From: Rhodophyticola porphyridii | GTDB taxonomy: Bacteria; Pseudomonadota; Alphaproteobacteria; Rhodobacterales; Rhodobacteraceae | NCBI RefSeq assembly: GCF_003688285.1 | Contig: NZ_RCNT01000001.1 | Location: 806,001-870,000 of the forward strand | Reading direction: 5' to 3' | DNA length: 64,000 nt | In this document: piece after piece, positions 54,058 through 64,000 of the stretch | Layout: the number at the start of each line of letters is the position of its first letter | How positions within the stretch are numbered: position 1 is the stretch's first letter | Notes under the pieces: generated by a model | What the model was told of the DNA's origin: nothing | Databases searched by the model: none | Seen by the model: only the letters and a program-made list of their open reading frames with translations | Program-made: the position numbers and the translations under genes

Positions 54058-54263
54058 GGGCTGCAGGAAAAGCCGAAAGCGGGGCGTGGCGCAAGAGGTG
54101 TTCCGGGCCATTCGCTGTCACGGCCGCGCCCGGCAGCCGTCGGCCTTCATGCAGGATGTCTACCCATTCCGGGTTCGATGAAGCCTTGCCCTCGACGGCC
54201 CGGCCGAGTGCCGGAGGTGGACAGGTTGCAGAAAAATGCGCGCATCGCAGTCGCCGTCACCCT

Positions 54264-54617
54264 TCAGTTGCCATCTTCCGTCAGGTACCGGGCATTGACC
54301 CAACCGATCTGGCGGCCGTTCCAGCCGACCAGACACCACCGCGACTGGCCGGCGCCCCACGCGGATTGCTGCGCCTCGCTCAGCGCGAAGAACTGCTCCC
54401 GCGTTATGGTGGGGACACAGACCACCTGAACCAGCGCGCGGGCTTCATGGGGCAGTGTCTCCAGCACCTGATAGCCGATACCGGGGCCGGCGCGCGCGTT
54501 CAGAACATCGTTTGCGGAGACACCGCTGACCCGCCACCCGTCGGGCCCGTCGGCCTCCGCAACCACGGGGGAGGCGAGGGTCGATATAGCGGCCAGAGCC
54601 AGAAAAAAGCGTGTCAA
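54264..54617 (-). CDS. exported SH3-domain protein
   Basis: The product of about 117 aa starts at a TTG (54617) with a GAGGA Shine-Dalgarno and has a clear signal peptide: LTRFFLALAAISTLASPVVAEA. The mature part is a bacterial SH3 domain, with LNARAGPGIGYQVLETLPHEA and WCLVGWNGRQIGWVNARYL. Two cysteines (VVCVP, RWCLV) may form a disulfide. Such proteins bind peptidoglycan or peptides in the periplasm. The start is inferred because no ATG fits the signal peptide. Confidence 0.82.
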   Translation of the reverse strand: MTRFFLALAAISTLASPVVAEADGPDGWRVSGVSANDVLNARAGPGIGYQVLETLPHEARALVQVVCVPTITREQFFALSEAQQSAWGAGQSRWCLVGWNGRQIGWVNARYLTEDGN

Positions 54618-54715
54618 CGGGGAAATCCTCGGCTGGTCCTTGTGATCAACGATGCCGGGGCCCAAGCGGAGGGCGCAATGGCGGACATCCACGGTCCCGT
54701 CTCGCGCCGCGCCAC

Positions 54716-57700
54716 TCAGCCGATCTCCTCAAGCCGGGCCAGCGCGTCCCTGATTTTGCCCTCTTCCTCTTCGCGCGCGGCAAGATTGTTGCGGGTTTCC
54801 TCGACCACCTCCGCCGGGGCGCTTTCGGCGAATTTCGGGTTGCCGAGGCGTCCGCGCAACCCGCCCAACTCCTTGGCCAGCTTGCCAAGGAGCTTTTCCA
54901 GCCGGGCCTTTTCTTCTTCCACGTCGATGATATCGGCAATCGGCAGGCCGAAGACACCGCCCTCCACCGCGACGGTCACCGCCCCCTTGGGCAGGGCGTC
55001 GACAACGGTCAGGCTGTCGACCCGGGCAATCCGCTGGATGATCGCGGCGTTCCGATCCCATGCGGCCTGCCCCCCGGCATCCAGTTCCGCCTGCAGCAGT
55101 GGGACTTTCATCCCGGCGGGCACATGCATCTGCGCCCGGACCGAACGGATTTCGTCGATCAATCCGATGACCCATGTGATTTCGGCGTCGGCCTCCGCAT
55201 CGACCAGCTCTTCGCCATAAGCGGGCCAGTCGGCATGGATCAGCATCTTGTCGCGCGTGGCGATCTGGCCCCAAAGCTCTTCGGTGATGAACGGCATGAC
55301 CGGATGCAGAAGGATCAGGCACTGGTCGATGACCCAGGCCATGGTGGCGCGGGTTTCGGCAATCACGGTGTCATCGCCACTGGCGAACAGCGGCTTGGCG
55401 AATTCCAGATACCAGTCGCAGACCTTGCCCCATGTGGTGGCGTAAAGCCCGCCCGCCGCATCGTTGAAGCGATAGGCCGCCAGCGCCTCGTCATGGGCGA
55501 CGCGGGCGCGCGCGATCTCTCCCACGATCCATTTGTTGACCGTCTGCGTCACCGCGCCGGGGTCGAAACCGGCGACCGGTTTGCAGTCGTTCATTTCTGC
55601 GAACCGTGCGGCGTTCCAGAGCTTGGTGCCGAAATTGCGGTAGCCAGCCACGCGCTCATCCGAAAGCTTCACATCGCGCCCCATGGCGGCCATGGAGGCC
55701 ATGGTGAACCGCAGCGCATCGGCTCCGTATTTGTCGATCAGGTCCAGCGGATCGAGGACGTTGCCGATTGATTTCGACATTTTCCGTCCCTTCTCGTCCC
55801 GGACGAGCGCGTGGACATAGACATCCCGGAACGGGACTTCGCCCACCACCGCAAGCTGCATCATCATCATCCGGGCGACCCAGAAGAAGATGATGTCGAA
55901 ACCCGAGATAAGGACGGAGGTCGGAAAATAGCGCTCCAGTTCAGGGGTTTGCTCCGGCCAGCCAAGCGTGCCGATGGGCCAGAGACCCGACGAGAACCAG
56001 GTGTCCAGCACGTCAGGGTCGCGCCAGACCGGGTAGAGGAGCCTGGTGGGATCCTGATCCACCGTATAGGTCGCAAGGCTTTCCGCCAGCATCTGTGCGG
56101 CGGCGGAGCGATCCGGGGCCTCCACAACCCGTGCATGGTTCAGCGGTGCCGGAAGGGCGGCAATCACATCGCCGAACTGGCCCGTGACGCCATCGAAATC
56201 CATGGCGGCGTGGTGCCGTTCAGTGCCTTTGAGCAGCGTCTGCGCGTCTAGCAGGCGAAACATCTCGACCTGATCAAGCGCATTGTCGCCTTCGTCATCT
56301 ACGAAACCACCGGCGCCAAGATCGAAGCCATACCAGACCGGGATCTGATGCCCCCACCACAATTGCCGCGAGATGGTCCAGGGCTGGATGTTTTCCAGCC
56401 AGTTGAAATAGACCTTCCGGTGCTGCTCGGGCATGATATTCGTGCGCCCGTCCCGGACCGCCTCCAGCGCCGGTTCGACGATTTTCGCAGTGTCCACGAA
56501 CCACTGGTCGGTCAGGAACGGCTCCACCGAAACCTTGGAGCGGTCGCCATGGGGAACCATGTGCCGGTCCGCATCGATCCCGTCTAGCCAGCCGTTGTCT
56601 TCGGCCCAGGTGACAATAGCATCCCGCGCCTCGTAGCGGTCGGCCCCGTCCAGCCGTTCAATGGCCGCGGCGATCATGTCCTCTGGGCAGCCCTCGGCGA
56701 AATCCCCATTGCCGCGCAGCGCCATCGAGGCCCTTGTGTCCATCACGTTGATCACGCGCAGGCCGGTGCGTTGGCCCACATCCCAGTCGTTGAAATCATG
56801 GGCTGGGGTGATCTTCACCGCGCCGGTGCCCTTTTCGGGGTCCGCGTAGCTGTCGGCCACGATGGGCACACGCCGCCCGGTGATCGGCAGGATCACGTGT
56901 TTGCCGACCAGATGCGCGTAGCGCCGGTCGTCGGGATGAACCGCGACGCCGGTATCGCCAAGCATGGTCTCGGGGCGCGTGGTGGCGACGGTCAGATAAT
57001 CGCGTGTTTCGGTGTCCGTGACATTGCCGTCCTCGTCGAACTCGATCGGGTGCTCGTAAGTTTCGCCATCCTCCAGCGGATAGCGGAGCCGCCACATATA
57101 CCCGTCCTTCTCGATCTGTTCGACTTCCAGATCGGAAATCGCCGTCTCGAAATGCGGATCCCAGTTCACCAGCCGCTTGCCGCGATAGATGTAGCCCTTG
57201 TTGTACATCTCCACGAAAACGCGGATCACCGCGTCGTGGAAATTGCCCTCCTGGCCCTCGGGGGCATTGGGCGCGCCCGACATGGTGAAGGCGTTGCGCG
57301 ACCAGTCGCAGGACGCGCCCAGACGCTTGAGCTGAGTGATGATGGTGTCACCGCTTTCGGTCTTCCATTCCCAGACCTTTTTCAGGAAGTCCTCACGACC
57401 CATATCGCGGCGGCTTGCGTTGCCCTCAGTCGCCAGTTTGCGCTCGACCACCATTTGCGTGGCGATGCCTGCATGGTCCTGCCCCGGTTGCCAGAGCGTG
57501 TCGAAGCCGCGCATCCGGTGCCAGCGGGTCAGGATATCCTGCAATGTGTTGTTGAAGGCGTGGCCCACATGCAGCGAGCCGGTCACGTTCGGCGGCGGGA
57601 TCATGATGCAGAAGGTTTCATCCCGCGACGCATTGGCGCCTGCCTTGAAACAGCCCTTCCGTTCCCAGTCCTCGTAGATCCGCGCCTCGGCCCGGCTCGC

Positions 57701-57718
57701 GTCGAAGGTCTTTTCCAT
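54716..57718 (-). CDS. valS: valyl-tRNA synthetase
   Basis: The 1000-aa class Ia synthetase has the HIGH motif variant HVGH at residues 50-53 ([10 protein letters not shown]), KMSKS at 646-650, and [13 protein letters not shown] near residue 77. The C-terminal Ala/Glu/Arg/Leu-rich coiled coil (residues about 930-990, [18 protein letters not shown]) is the usual ValS tRNA-binding arm. It lies about 5.8 kb from ileS on the other strand. The first ATG at 57718 is the only reasonable start. Confidence 0.98.
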   Translation of the reverse strand: MEKTFDASRAEARIYEDWERKGCFKAGANASRDETFCIMIPPPNVTGSLHVGHAFNNTLQDILTRWHRMRGFDTLWQPGQDHAGIATQMVVERKLATEGNASRRDMGREDFLKKVWEWKTESGDTIITQLKRLGASCDWSRNAFTMSGAPNAPEGQEGNFHDAVIRVFVEMYNKGYIYRGKRLVNWDPHFETAISDLEVEQIEKDGYMWRLRYPLEDGETYEHPIEFDEDGNVTDTETRDYLTVATTRPETMLGDTGVAVHPDDRRYAHLVGKHVILPITGRRVPIVADSYADPEKGTGAVKITPAHDFNDWDVGQRTGLRVINVMDTRASMALRGNGDFAEGCPEDMIAAAIERLDGADRYEARDAIVTWAEDNGWLDGIDADRHMVPHGDRSKVSVEPFLTDQWFVDTAKIVEPALEAVRDGRTNIMPEQHRKVYFNWLENIQPWTISRQLWWGHQIPVWYGFDLGAGGFVDDEGDNALDQVEMFRLLDAQTLLKGTERHHAAMDFDGVTGQFGDVIAALPAPLNHARVVEAPDRSAAAQMLAESLATYTVDQDPTRLLYPVWRDPDVLDTWFSSGLWPIGTLGWPEQTPELERYFPTSVLISGFDIIFFWVARMMMMQLAVVGEVPFRDVYVHALVRDEKGRKMSKSIGNVLDPLDLIDKYGADALRFTMASMAAMGRDVKLSDERVAGYRNFGTKLWNAARFAEMNDCKPVAGFDPGAVTQTVNKWIVGEIARARVAHDEALAAYRFNDAAGGLYATTWGKVCDWYLEFAKPLFASGDDTVIAETRATMAWVIDQCLILLHPVMPFITEELWGQIATRDKMLIHADWPAYGEELVDAEADAEITWVIGLIDEIRSVRAQMHVPAGMKVPLLQAELDAGGQAAWDRNAAIIQRIARVDSLTVVDALPKGAVTVAVEGGVFGLPIADIIDVEEEKARLEKLLGKLAKELGGLRGRLGNPKFAESAPAEVVEETRNNLAAREEEEGKIRDALARLEEIG

Positions 57719-57871
57719 CGCCCTTTACCCTTGGGGTTTTTGTCCGTCGGAGGACCATCTAACGAACGGCGCGGGAAAGGCCAAGCCTCGATGGAGACGC
57801 AGGCCCTCTGGACACTGGCGCACGGGTCGCTAATCTCAAGGCCGAAGCAGAATGCTGCGAGGACACACCCC

Positions 57872-60172
57872 ATGACGAAATTCGGAACCAGCCAGCCGGT
57901 CACCCGGTTGGAGGACACCCGCCTGCTGACCGGCCACGGGCGGTATATCGACGATGTGGCCCCGAAGGATGCGCTGTTCGGCCATGTGCTGCGCAGCCCC
58001 GTCGCGCATGGAGAGATCACGGCCCTCGATCTGACCGGGGCGCGGGACGCTCCGGGCGTGCATCTGGTGCTGAGCGCCGCCGATCTGTCGGAGGCCGGCC
58101 TGGCAAACGCGATGAAGTTCTCGACGGTGAAAAACCGGGATGGCTCGGATGGCGCGGCCCCGGTGCGGCCCATTCTGGCCGAGGGTCGGGTGCGGTTCGT
58201 CGGCGAGCCCGTCGCCTTCATCGTGGCCGACAGCGTGGCCGCGGCGAAAGATGCCGCCGAACTGATCGTGTTCGATTTCGAGGAGCTGGAGCCGCATATG
58301 GAGCTTCGCCCCGGCGGCCCCGAGCTGCATCCCGAAGCGCCCGACAACATGGCCTATGACTGGGCGCTTGGCGACGAGGATGCGACGGAGGCGGCGCTGG
58401 CGGCATCGGCGCATCGCGTCCGGTTCGAGATCGAGGACAACCGGATCATCGTGAACTCGCTCGAGCCGCGCGGCTGTTATGCGGAGACGGATGGCGACAG
58501 GCTGCATCTGGCGGTGAACGGGCAGGGTGTCTGGGGCACCAAGGCGGCGCTGGCCAAATGGTTCGGGCTAGAGGCCGGTAACGTGCGCGTGACCACGCCG
58601 GATGTGGGCGGCGGGTTTGGCATGAAGGGCATGGATTACCCCGAAAGCTTCATGGTCGCCCATGCCGCGCGCGTACTGGGGCGCCCGGTGCGCTGGATGT
58701 CCGAACGGACCGAGGCGATGCTGAGCGACAATGCCGGCCGGGATCTGGTTTGCGTGGCCGAGCTTGGCTTCGATGCCGATTACAGGATGACGGCCTACCG
58801 GATGACCTCGCTGTCGAACCTGGGCGCCTATAACTCCCAGTTCGCGCAGCCGATCCAGAGCCAGCTGTTTTCCCGCGTACTGACCGGGGTTTACGATGTT
58901 CAGGACGTGTTTATGAACAATCGGGGCGTTTACACCAACACGACCCAGGTGGATGCCTATCGCGGCGCCGGCCGTCCGGAGGCGATCTACACGCTGGAGC
59001 GCGCGATGGATTATGCCGCCCGCGAGCTAGGGGTCGATCCGCTGGAACTGCGCCGCAAAAGCTTCATTCAGCCGGATCAGTTCCCCTACAAGACCGCCGT
59101 GGGCGAGCTTTACGACGTGGGGGAGTTCGACCGCCTGCTGAAGCGGGCCGAGCGGGAAGCGGATGTGGCCGGGTTTGCCGCGCGCAAATCCGCCGCGGAA
59201 CGCGCCGGCAGGCTGCGCGGCCTCGGGATCTGCTATTACATCGAAAGCATTCTGGGCGATCCGAGCGAGACCGCCAGGATCGAGCTGACACAGTCGGGCG
59301 CGCGGGTCTATGTGGGCACCCAATCCAACGGGCAGGGCCACGAAACCGTCTATGCCCAGTTCGTGCATGACCAGACCGGCCTGCCGATCGAGGCGATCGA
59401 GATCGTGCAGGGCGACAGCGACCTCATCGCCCATGGCGGCGGCACCGGCGGCAGCCGGTCGGTCACCACGCAGGGCACCGCGCTGCGCGTGACGGGGCGG
59501 GCGCTGATCGCGGGGCTGGTGCCCTTCGTCGAGGCCATGCTGGACGCAAATGACGTGTCCTTCGATGCGGCGGAGGGGGTGTTCCGCACGCCGGGTTCGA
59601 ACACGGTCGTCACCCTTCTGGAAGCGGCGGAAGCGGCGCGAGCCGATGGCCAGGCGGCGCTTTGCGTGGCGGAGGAGACCGGCAAGCTCCCCGGCCGTTC
59701 CTATCCGAACGGATGCCATATCGCCGAGGTGGAGATCGACCGCGACACCGGCGTGACAGAGGTCGTGCGCTACACGGTCGTCGACGATTTCGGAAACCTG
59801 ATGAACCCGATGCTGGCCGAAGGGCAGGTCCATGGCGGCGTGGCGCAGGGGATCGGTCAGGCGATCACCGAACATGTGGTCTATGACGAAACCGGCCAGC
59901 TGCTGACCGCGACCTTCATGGATTACGGGATGCCGCGCGCCGATAACATGCCCTTCGTGGCATTTCATGCGGAGCCTGTGCCCTCCACCGCCAACGAGCT
60001 TGGCATGAAAGGCTGCGGGGAGGCGGGAACCGTCGGGGCGCTGGCCGCCGTTGCCAACGCGGTTCAGGATGCGCTCTGGCCCCTCGGCATCCGGCGCGTG
60101 GACATGCCGTTCACACCGGCGCGTGTCTGGGCGATGCTGCAAGAAGGGGAAAGGGGCATTGCTGCGGAATAG
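57872..60172 (+). CDS. molybdenum hydroxylase large subunit (XDH/CoxL family)
   Basis: The 766-aa product is the molybdopterin-binding large subunit of a xanthine dehydrogenase/CO dehydrogenase-type enzyme. It begins RLEDTRLLTGHGRYIDDV, and TPDVGGGFGMKG, YRGAGRPEAIYTLER, GGTGGSRSVTTQGTAL and the catalytic Glu-containing KGCGEAGTVGALAAVANAV follow in order. The AYRGAGRPE loop without the Cys-Ser of CO dehydrogenases points to a generic aldehyde or aromatic N-heterocycle oxidase rather than true CoxL. No medium (FAD) or small (2Fe-2S) subunit gene is adjacent. The downstream DUF2235 gene overlaps by 14 bp. Confidence 0.92.
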   Translation: MTKFGTSQPVTRLEDTRLLTGHGRYIDDVAPKDALFGHVLRSPVAHGEITALDLTGARDAPGVHLVLSAADLSEAGLANAMKFSTVKNRDGSDGAAPVRPILAEGRVRFVGEPVAFIVADSVAAAKDAAELIVFDFEELEPHMELRPGGPELHPEAPDNMAYDWALGDEDATEAALAASAHRVRFEIEDNRIIVNSLEPRGCYAETDGDRLHLAVNGQGVWGTKAALAKWFGLEAGNVRVTTPDVGGGFGMKGMDYPESFMVAHAARVLGRPVRWMSERTEAMLSDNAGRDLVCVAELGFDADYRMTAYRMTSLSNLGAYNSQFAQPIQSQLFSRVLTGVYDVQDVFMNNRGVYTNTTQVDAYRGAGRPEAIYTLERAMDYAARELGVDPLELRRKSFIQPDQFPYKTAVGELYDVGEFDRLLKRAEREADVAGFAARKSAAERAGRLRGLGICYYIESILGDPSETARIELTQSGARVYVGTQSNGQGHETVYAQFVHDQTGLPIEAIEIVQGDSDLIAHGGGTGGSRSVTTQGTALRVTGRALIAGLVPFVEAMLDANDVSFDAAEGVFRTPGSNTVVTLLEAAEAARADGQAALCVAEETGKLPGRSYPNGCHIAEVEIDRDTGVTEVVRYTVVDDFGNLMNPMLAEGQVHGGVAQGIGQAITEHVVYDETGQLLTATFMDYGMPRADNMPFVAFHAEPVPSTANELGMKGCGEAGTVGALAAVANAVQDALWPLGIRRVDMPFTPARVWAMLQEGERGIAAE

Positions 60173-61226
60173 CCGCCTCTGGACCCGATGGAAGGGCTTT
60201 CGAAACGCGCCGCCGCCGATCCGGCTGGCCCATGTGCCCGCGCCCCGCTGCCATGTGGTGCTGCTCGATGGCACGATGTCGAGCCTCAGGCGCGGATGGG
60301 AGACCAATATCGGGCTGACCTACCGGCTGCTTTCCGAACTGGGCCCGTCCTCGAATGTGACGCTCTATTACGAACCGGGGATCCAGTGGCGCGGCTATCG
60401 TCGCGCGGTGGAGGTACTGGCGGGCGTCGGCATCGATCGGCAGATCAAGCGCGCTTATCTCTTTCTGGCCCGCAACTATCGCCCCGGTGACCGGATCGTT
60501 CTGATGGGGTTTTCCCGCGGGGCCTATGCCGTGCGGTCGCTTGCCGGACTGATCGACAGGATGGGCCTGTTGCGCGCCGCACAGGTGGAGGAGGAGACGC
60601 TCGCCCGGGTCTATGAGCATTACCGGTCCGACCCGGACGGGCCCCGCGCTGCGGCGCTCCGGGCGGCGCTGTGCCACCCGCAGGTTCCGATCGCGTTTCT
60701 GGGGGTCTACGATACGGTGCGCGCGCTTGGGTTGAGATGGCCGCTGGTCTGGCGATTCATGCGACAGGCTCACCCGTACCATTCCGATGCGCTCGGTCCC
60801 TCGACCCTGCAGGCGCGCCACGCGCTGGCGATGGATGAAACCCGTGATGTCTATGCGCCGGTTCTGTGGACTGTTCCCGAGGCGCGCGCAGGGCAGGTTC
60901 AACAGATGTGGTTCCGGGGCGCCCATGGCGATATCGGCGGGCAACTGGGCGGCTGGCGGGCCGCGCGGCCGCTGGCAAACATCCCGCTGGTCTGGATGCT
61001 GGGGGAGGCCGAGGCCGCAGGCCTGCCACTGCCGGAACATTGGCGGATGCGGTACATCACCGATGTGTCGGCGCCGTCGGTCGGGACGACATCGGGGTGG
61101 GGCAAGATGTTCCTGTCCCGGCACCGCCGGGTGATCGGGCACGATCCGTCCGAGCGGATACACCCGACCGCACGCGCCGCGGCGGTGGCGGCGGGCCGGG
61201 TGCTGCCCCCGGTGGGCGTAACCTGA
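60159..61226 (+). CDS. DUF2235 alpha/beta-hydrolase-like protein
   Basis: The 355-aa product is read from a TTG at 60159, inside the end of the molybdenum hydroxylase gene, with AAGGGGAAAGGGG before it. The GFSRGAYAVRSLAGLI stretch holds the nucleophile Ser119 of the GxSxG motif. LLDGTMSSLRRGWETN near residue 36 and WFRGAHGDIGGQLG with a possible catalytic His complete the DUF2235 pattern. DUF2235 includes Tle1-type phospholipase effectors of type VI secretion, but no secretion genes are nearby and most chromosomal members are uncharacterised. Confidence 0.87.
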   Translation: MLRNSRLWTRWKGFRNAPPPIRLAHVPAPRCHVVLLDGTMSSLRRGWETNIGLTYRLLSELGPSSNVTLYYEPGIQWRGYRRAVEVLAGVGIDRQIKRAYLFLARNYRPGDRIVLMGFSRGAYAVRSLAGLIDRMGLLRAAQVEEETLARVYEHYRSDPDGPRAAALRAALCHPQVPIAFLGVYDTVRALGLRWPLVWRFMRQAHPYHSDALGPSTLQARHALAMDETRDVYAPVLWTVPEARAGQVQQMWFRGAHGDIGGQLGGWRAARPLANIPLVWMLGEAEAAGLPLPEHWRMRYITDVSAPSVGTTSGWGKMFLSRHRRVIGHDPSERIHPTARAAAVAAGRVLPPVGVT

Positions 61227-61303
61227 CAGTATCCGTGGGCATGTCGCTTGGCCTGCACCGCGGCATCGCATATGCGAAGGTGCGTGAGAAAGACCGGGGC
61301 GGG

Positions 61304-63715
61304 TCACTTTCTCCGGCTGGCGCGCAATGTGGGGTCGGCATGGCGGGGATCTTCGGGCCATGGATGCTTGGGGTAACGGGCGCGCATCTCCTTTCGAACC
61401 TCCGCGTAGGAGCCGTCCCAGAAACCCGGCAGATCCGTCGTGATCTGGATCGGACGGTTCGCGGGCGACAGAAGGGTTAGCTTGAGCGGAAGCCGGTCGG
61501 GACCGATCCGGGGATGTTCGGTGGTGCCGAACACCTCCTGCAGGCGCAGCGCGATCTCCGGCGTCCCTGTGCTGTAATCGATCGGCGCGGCCCGGCCGAG
61601 CGGCGTTTTCCAGGCCATCGGTGCAAGCTCCTCAAGCCGTTGCCGACGCTCCCATCCAAGATCGGCCTTCAGCGCCTCGGCCACATTGAAACGGCTGAGA
61701 TCCCCGGCGGATTTCAGGCCCGACAGATAGGGCGCGGCCCATCGGTCCAGACTGTCCAGAAGCGCCGCCTCAGACATGTCGGCCAGCCCCGCAAACCCGA
61801 TGCGCGCCCGCAGGAGCGTTGCCTCCTTGCTCCAGTTCAGCGCGCCCAGACCCAGGTCGCGGATGCCCGCGACAAGCGCCTTGGCCACCGCCTCCGCCGG
61901 GGCGTCGGGCCAGATCCGGTCATCCAGGATCAGAGCGCCGAGGCGCTCCTGCCTGCGGGCCATGACCCGGCGATCGCGGCGTGACCAGTCACAGGTTTCA
62001 CGCCAGGCAATCCGGTCCGCGTGGAGCCTGCGAAGGGCGCTTTCGGCGATCGGGATTGCCTGCCGAATGCGGGCCTCCCTCGGGTCGCCGTCCAGATCGG
62101 TCACAACCAGAAGCCGCTGACCCGCGAGAGGATCGCCATCGGGCAACATCGCGCCCTTGCCGCCCGACAGCAGGTAGCGCGGCGCATCGCCCGTGCGGCG
62201 GAGTGCGATACGGTCCGGATAGGCCAGCGACGCCTGCTCCGCCGGGTCCAGGGCCGGACCGGATTCGAAGCGCGACAGGCGTTTGGCTTCGGTTCTGATC
62301 CGTGCCAGCGCCGCCCGGTCGGCATTGGGGCGCGCATCGCTCTGCAATGCGCGGAGGCGAAGCGCGAGATCGCTGCCCTCTCCGCGCAGCGGATCGCGTT
62401 CCGACAGAAGGGCCGCGAGCATGGCGGCGCCGTTTCCGCCGAGGGTAAGCATATGGCCAAGACGCGGGTGAAGCGGGAGCTTGGCCAGCGCCCTGCCATG
62501 TGTGGTGATGCGGTGATCCGCATCAAGCGCGCCAAGTGCGGTCAGAAGCGCCCGCGCCTCGGCCAGCGCCCCGTCGGGCGGCGGGGTCAGAAAGGCGAGG
62601 TTTTCGGCGTTGCCCCATTCGGCGAGATCGAGCGCGAGACCGGTCAGATCGGCGGCCTCGATCTCGGCGGGCGGGAAGGCGGGCAAGGCGCCTTCCGCAC
62701 CTCTGGTCCAGTTGCGATAGCAGTGACCGGGTGCGGTGCGCCCCGCGCGGCCCCGGCGCTGATCGGCCTCGGCACGGGAAACCATCTCCGTCACCAGACG
62801 CGACATGCCCGACGCGGCATCGAAGCGCGCCCGGCGCGCCCGCCCGCCATCCACCACCACGGTGATATCGGCCAGCGTGAGCGAGGTTTCCGCGATGGCC
62901 GTGGCCAGAACCAGCTTGCGCCCGTGGCTTGCCGGGCGGATCGCGGCGCGCTGGTCGGTCAGGTTCATCGCGCCGTAAAGTGTATGCAGCGTGACATCGG
63001 CAGGCAGATGGGGGGTGACAAGCCCCGCGACGCGGCGGATCTCGCCCTCGCCGGGAAGAAAGGCCAGAAGACCGCCCCGGGTTTCGCCAAGGGCGCGGCG
63101 GATCAGATCGGCCATGGTCGTCTCGAACCGCTCCCTCCGTGCGGGTGGCCTGTCGCGCCAGATCGTTTCGACCGGATAGGCCTGCCCGGCAGAGGAAATC
63201 AGCGGTGCATTGTCGAGAAGCTGCGCGACGGGTGCGGCGTCGAGCGTCGCGGACATGACCAGGATCAGCAGATCTTCGCGGAGCGCCTGACGCACCTCCC
63301 AGGCAAGTGCTAGGCCCAGATCTGCATTGAGCGAGCGTTCGTGGAACTCGTCGAAGATGACGGTGCCGATGTCGGGCAGATCGGGCGCGTCTTGCAGCAT
63401 CCGGGTGAGGATCCCCTCGGTGACGACCTCGATCCTCGTAGCGCGGCTGACCGCGTTCTCGCCGCGTATCCGGTAGCCGATGGTCTGGCCGACCGGCTCG
63501 CCAAGGGTCTGAGCCATGCGTTCGGCGGCGGCCCGCGCGGCAAGCCGGCGCGGCTCCAGCATCAGGATCCGTCCCTTCGACACACCGGCTCGAAGCAGGG
63601 CGAGCGGCACGCCGGTGGTTTTGCCTGCGCCCGGCGGCGCTTGCAATACCGCGCGCCCCTCTGTCTCCAGAGCGTCAATAAGCTCTGGCAGGATGTCCTC
63701 GATCGGGAGCTGCAT
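61304..63715 (-). CDS. hrpB: ATP-dependent helicase HrpB
   Basis: The 803-aa DEAH-box family protein has Walker A APPGAGKTT at residues 26-34, a DEFH variant of the DEAH box in VIFDEFHERS near residue 120, SAT in VMSATLDAAPVA, and motif VI QRRGRAGRTAPG. The C-terminal HrpB-specific domain ends RYPKHPWPEDP, the conserved family tail. It is presumed to remodel RNA; its role is not well known. It is divergent from meaB with 202 bp between. Confidence 0.95.
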   Translation of the reverse strand: MQLPIEDILPELIDALETEGRAVLQAPPGAGKTTGVPLALLRAGVSKGRILMLEPRRLAARAAAERMAQTLGEPVGQTIGYRIRGENAVSRATRIEVVTEGILTRMLQDAPDLPDIGTVIFDEFHERSLNADLGLALAWEVRQALREDLLILVMSATLDAAPVAQLLDNAPLISSAGQAYPVETIWRDRPPARRERFETTMADLIRRALGETRGGLLAFLPGEGEIRRVAGLVTPHLPADVTLHTLYGAMNLTDQRAAIRPASHGRKLVLATAIAETSLTLADITVVVDGGRARRARFDAASGMSRLVTEMVSRAEADQRRGRAGRTAPGHCYRNWTRGAEGALPAFPPAEIEAADLTGLALDLAEWGNAENLAFLTPPPDGALAEARALLTALGALDADHRITTHGRALAKLPLHPRLGHMLTLGGNGAAMLAALLSERDPLRGEGSDLALRLRALQSDARPNADRAALARIRTEAKRLSRFESGPALDPAEQASLAYPDRIALRRTGDAPRYLLSGGKGAMLPDGDPLAGQRLLVVTDLDGDPREARIRQAIPIAESALRRLHADRIAWRETCDWSRRDRRVMARRQERLGALILDDRIWPDAPAEAVAKALVAGIRDLGLGALNWSKEATLLRARIGFAGLADMSEAALLDSLDRWAAPYLSGLKSAGDLSRFNVAEALKADLGWERRQRLEELAPMAWKTPLGRAAPIDYSTGTPEIALRLQEVFGTTEHPRIGPDRLPLKLTLLSPANRPIQITTDLPGFWDGSYAEVRKEMRARYPKHPWPEDPRHADPTLRASRRK

Positions 63716-63917
63716 GGTCTAGGTCTGTCTGCTTGTCCGCACCCGACCATAAAGGAAGGTCGGATCGGTCGACGTCAACACCCCGTCTGCCGCCCGGGGG
63801 GGAGGCTCGCGGCCCACGGCGCGCGCCTGTGCCACGCCCGCACTGGACAGACCCCGACCGGAGCGGGCAAGAAGCAGGACGCATAGTCGAAACCAGGATC
63901 GGGAAGATAGATCTCCG

Positions 63918-64000
63918 ATGACGCAAGCAGACCCCCTGAACGCTGATCTGGCCGCCCGTGTGCTGGCCGGGGAGCGTCGTGCACTTGCCCGCGCGGTGAC
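63918..64000 (+). CDS. meaB: MeaB-type GTPase, 5' end only
   Basis: The first 27 codons are in the window: MTQADPLNADLAARVLAGER and then RALARAVT. The LAxRVLAGERRALARA(I/V)T pattern is the conserved N-terminus of MeaB/ArgK GTPases, which protect and load adenosylcobalamin-dependent methylmalonyl-CoA mutase. The rest runs off the right edge, so the GTPase motifs cannot be checked. Confidence 0.75.
   Translation, partial: MTQADPLNADLAARVLAGERRALARAV

Noticed and set aside
56771-57871. Upstream extension of the molybdenum hydroxylase frame across valS
   Set aside because: The extension is antisense to valS. Family similarity begins at the ATG at 57872.
1-64000. CRISPR arrays and cas genes
   Set aside because: No regularly spaced repeat-spacer pattern or Cas-like protein was seen. 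The 12-bp-period repeats are too short and lack spacers.

Overview
The window is about 64 kb of high-GC chromosome from an alphaproteobacterium, most likely Rhodobacterales (Rhodobacteraceae / Roseobacter group). This rests on gene content: a phn C-P lyase operon with a divergent phnF, a selenide dikinase fused to a flavoprotein, a ycjX-ycjF pair, a cysteate-lyase-like gene beside a racemase, hrpB next to meaB, and a relaxase with a DUF3363-type tail. I cannot name the species.

Layout. Positions 1-1637 are gene debris (a frameshifted LysE-type exporter, an IS3-type transposase scrap) plus two small orphan genes. Positions 1638-9682 are a compact integrative mobilizable element inserted in the 3' end of tRNA-Ser(GCT). 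It is bounded by a 15-bp direct repeat and carries a tyrosine integrase, a VirD2-like relaxase, a candidate oriT and an AT-rich two-gene cargo (a 294-aa protein of unknown function and a UvrD-like helicase) that looks like an uncharacterised defence module. Positions 10037-12331 hold two small paralogous proteins (one with a Cys/Gly-rich tail) and ychF. Positions 12535-21902 are mostly metabolism: a MATE exporter, trpA, an lldD-like dehydrogenase, an MFS transporter, rplY, a cuyA-like lyase, a racemase, a saccharopine dehydrogenase-like enzyme and an Lrp regulator.

Positions 22053-30592 are a phosphonate C-P lyase locus: phnG-H-I-J-(110-codon ORF)-K-L-N and phnM on the minus strand, phnF divergent, and a DUF1045 phosphoesterase gene on the plus strand. 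No phnCDE transporter is visible. Between phnI and phnJ is the scar of an internal tandem duplication. It contains a second phnJ start, a second phnI tail and two antisense single-span membrane peptides.

Positions 30665-33209 encode 5-oxoprolinase (pxpB-C-A), followed by a 3-hydroxyisobutyrate dehydrogenase family gene. Positions 34309-38314 carry tRNA modification and selenium genes: mnmH, a flavoprotein-SelD fusion, and truA. Positions 38417-45375 contain ycjX, ycjF, a cyclic-nucleotide-domain/thioredoxin-reductase-like fusion, a GNAT enzyme, a DMT exporter and a Hint-domain protein. Positions 45955-57718 are framed by ileS and valS, with yghU, ogt, ygfZ, two PLP aminotransferases, an SH3 protein and a broken NTF2/SnoaL-like gene between them. 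The right end has a molybdenum hydroxylase large subunit, a DUF2235 hydrolase, hrpB and the first codons of meaB.

All assignments come from reading translated sequence and motifs by eye; no database search was run.
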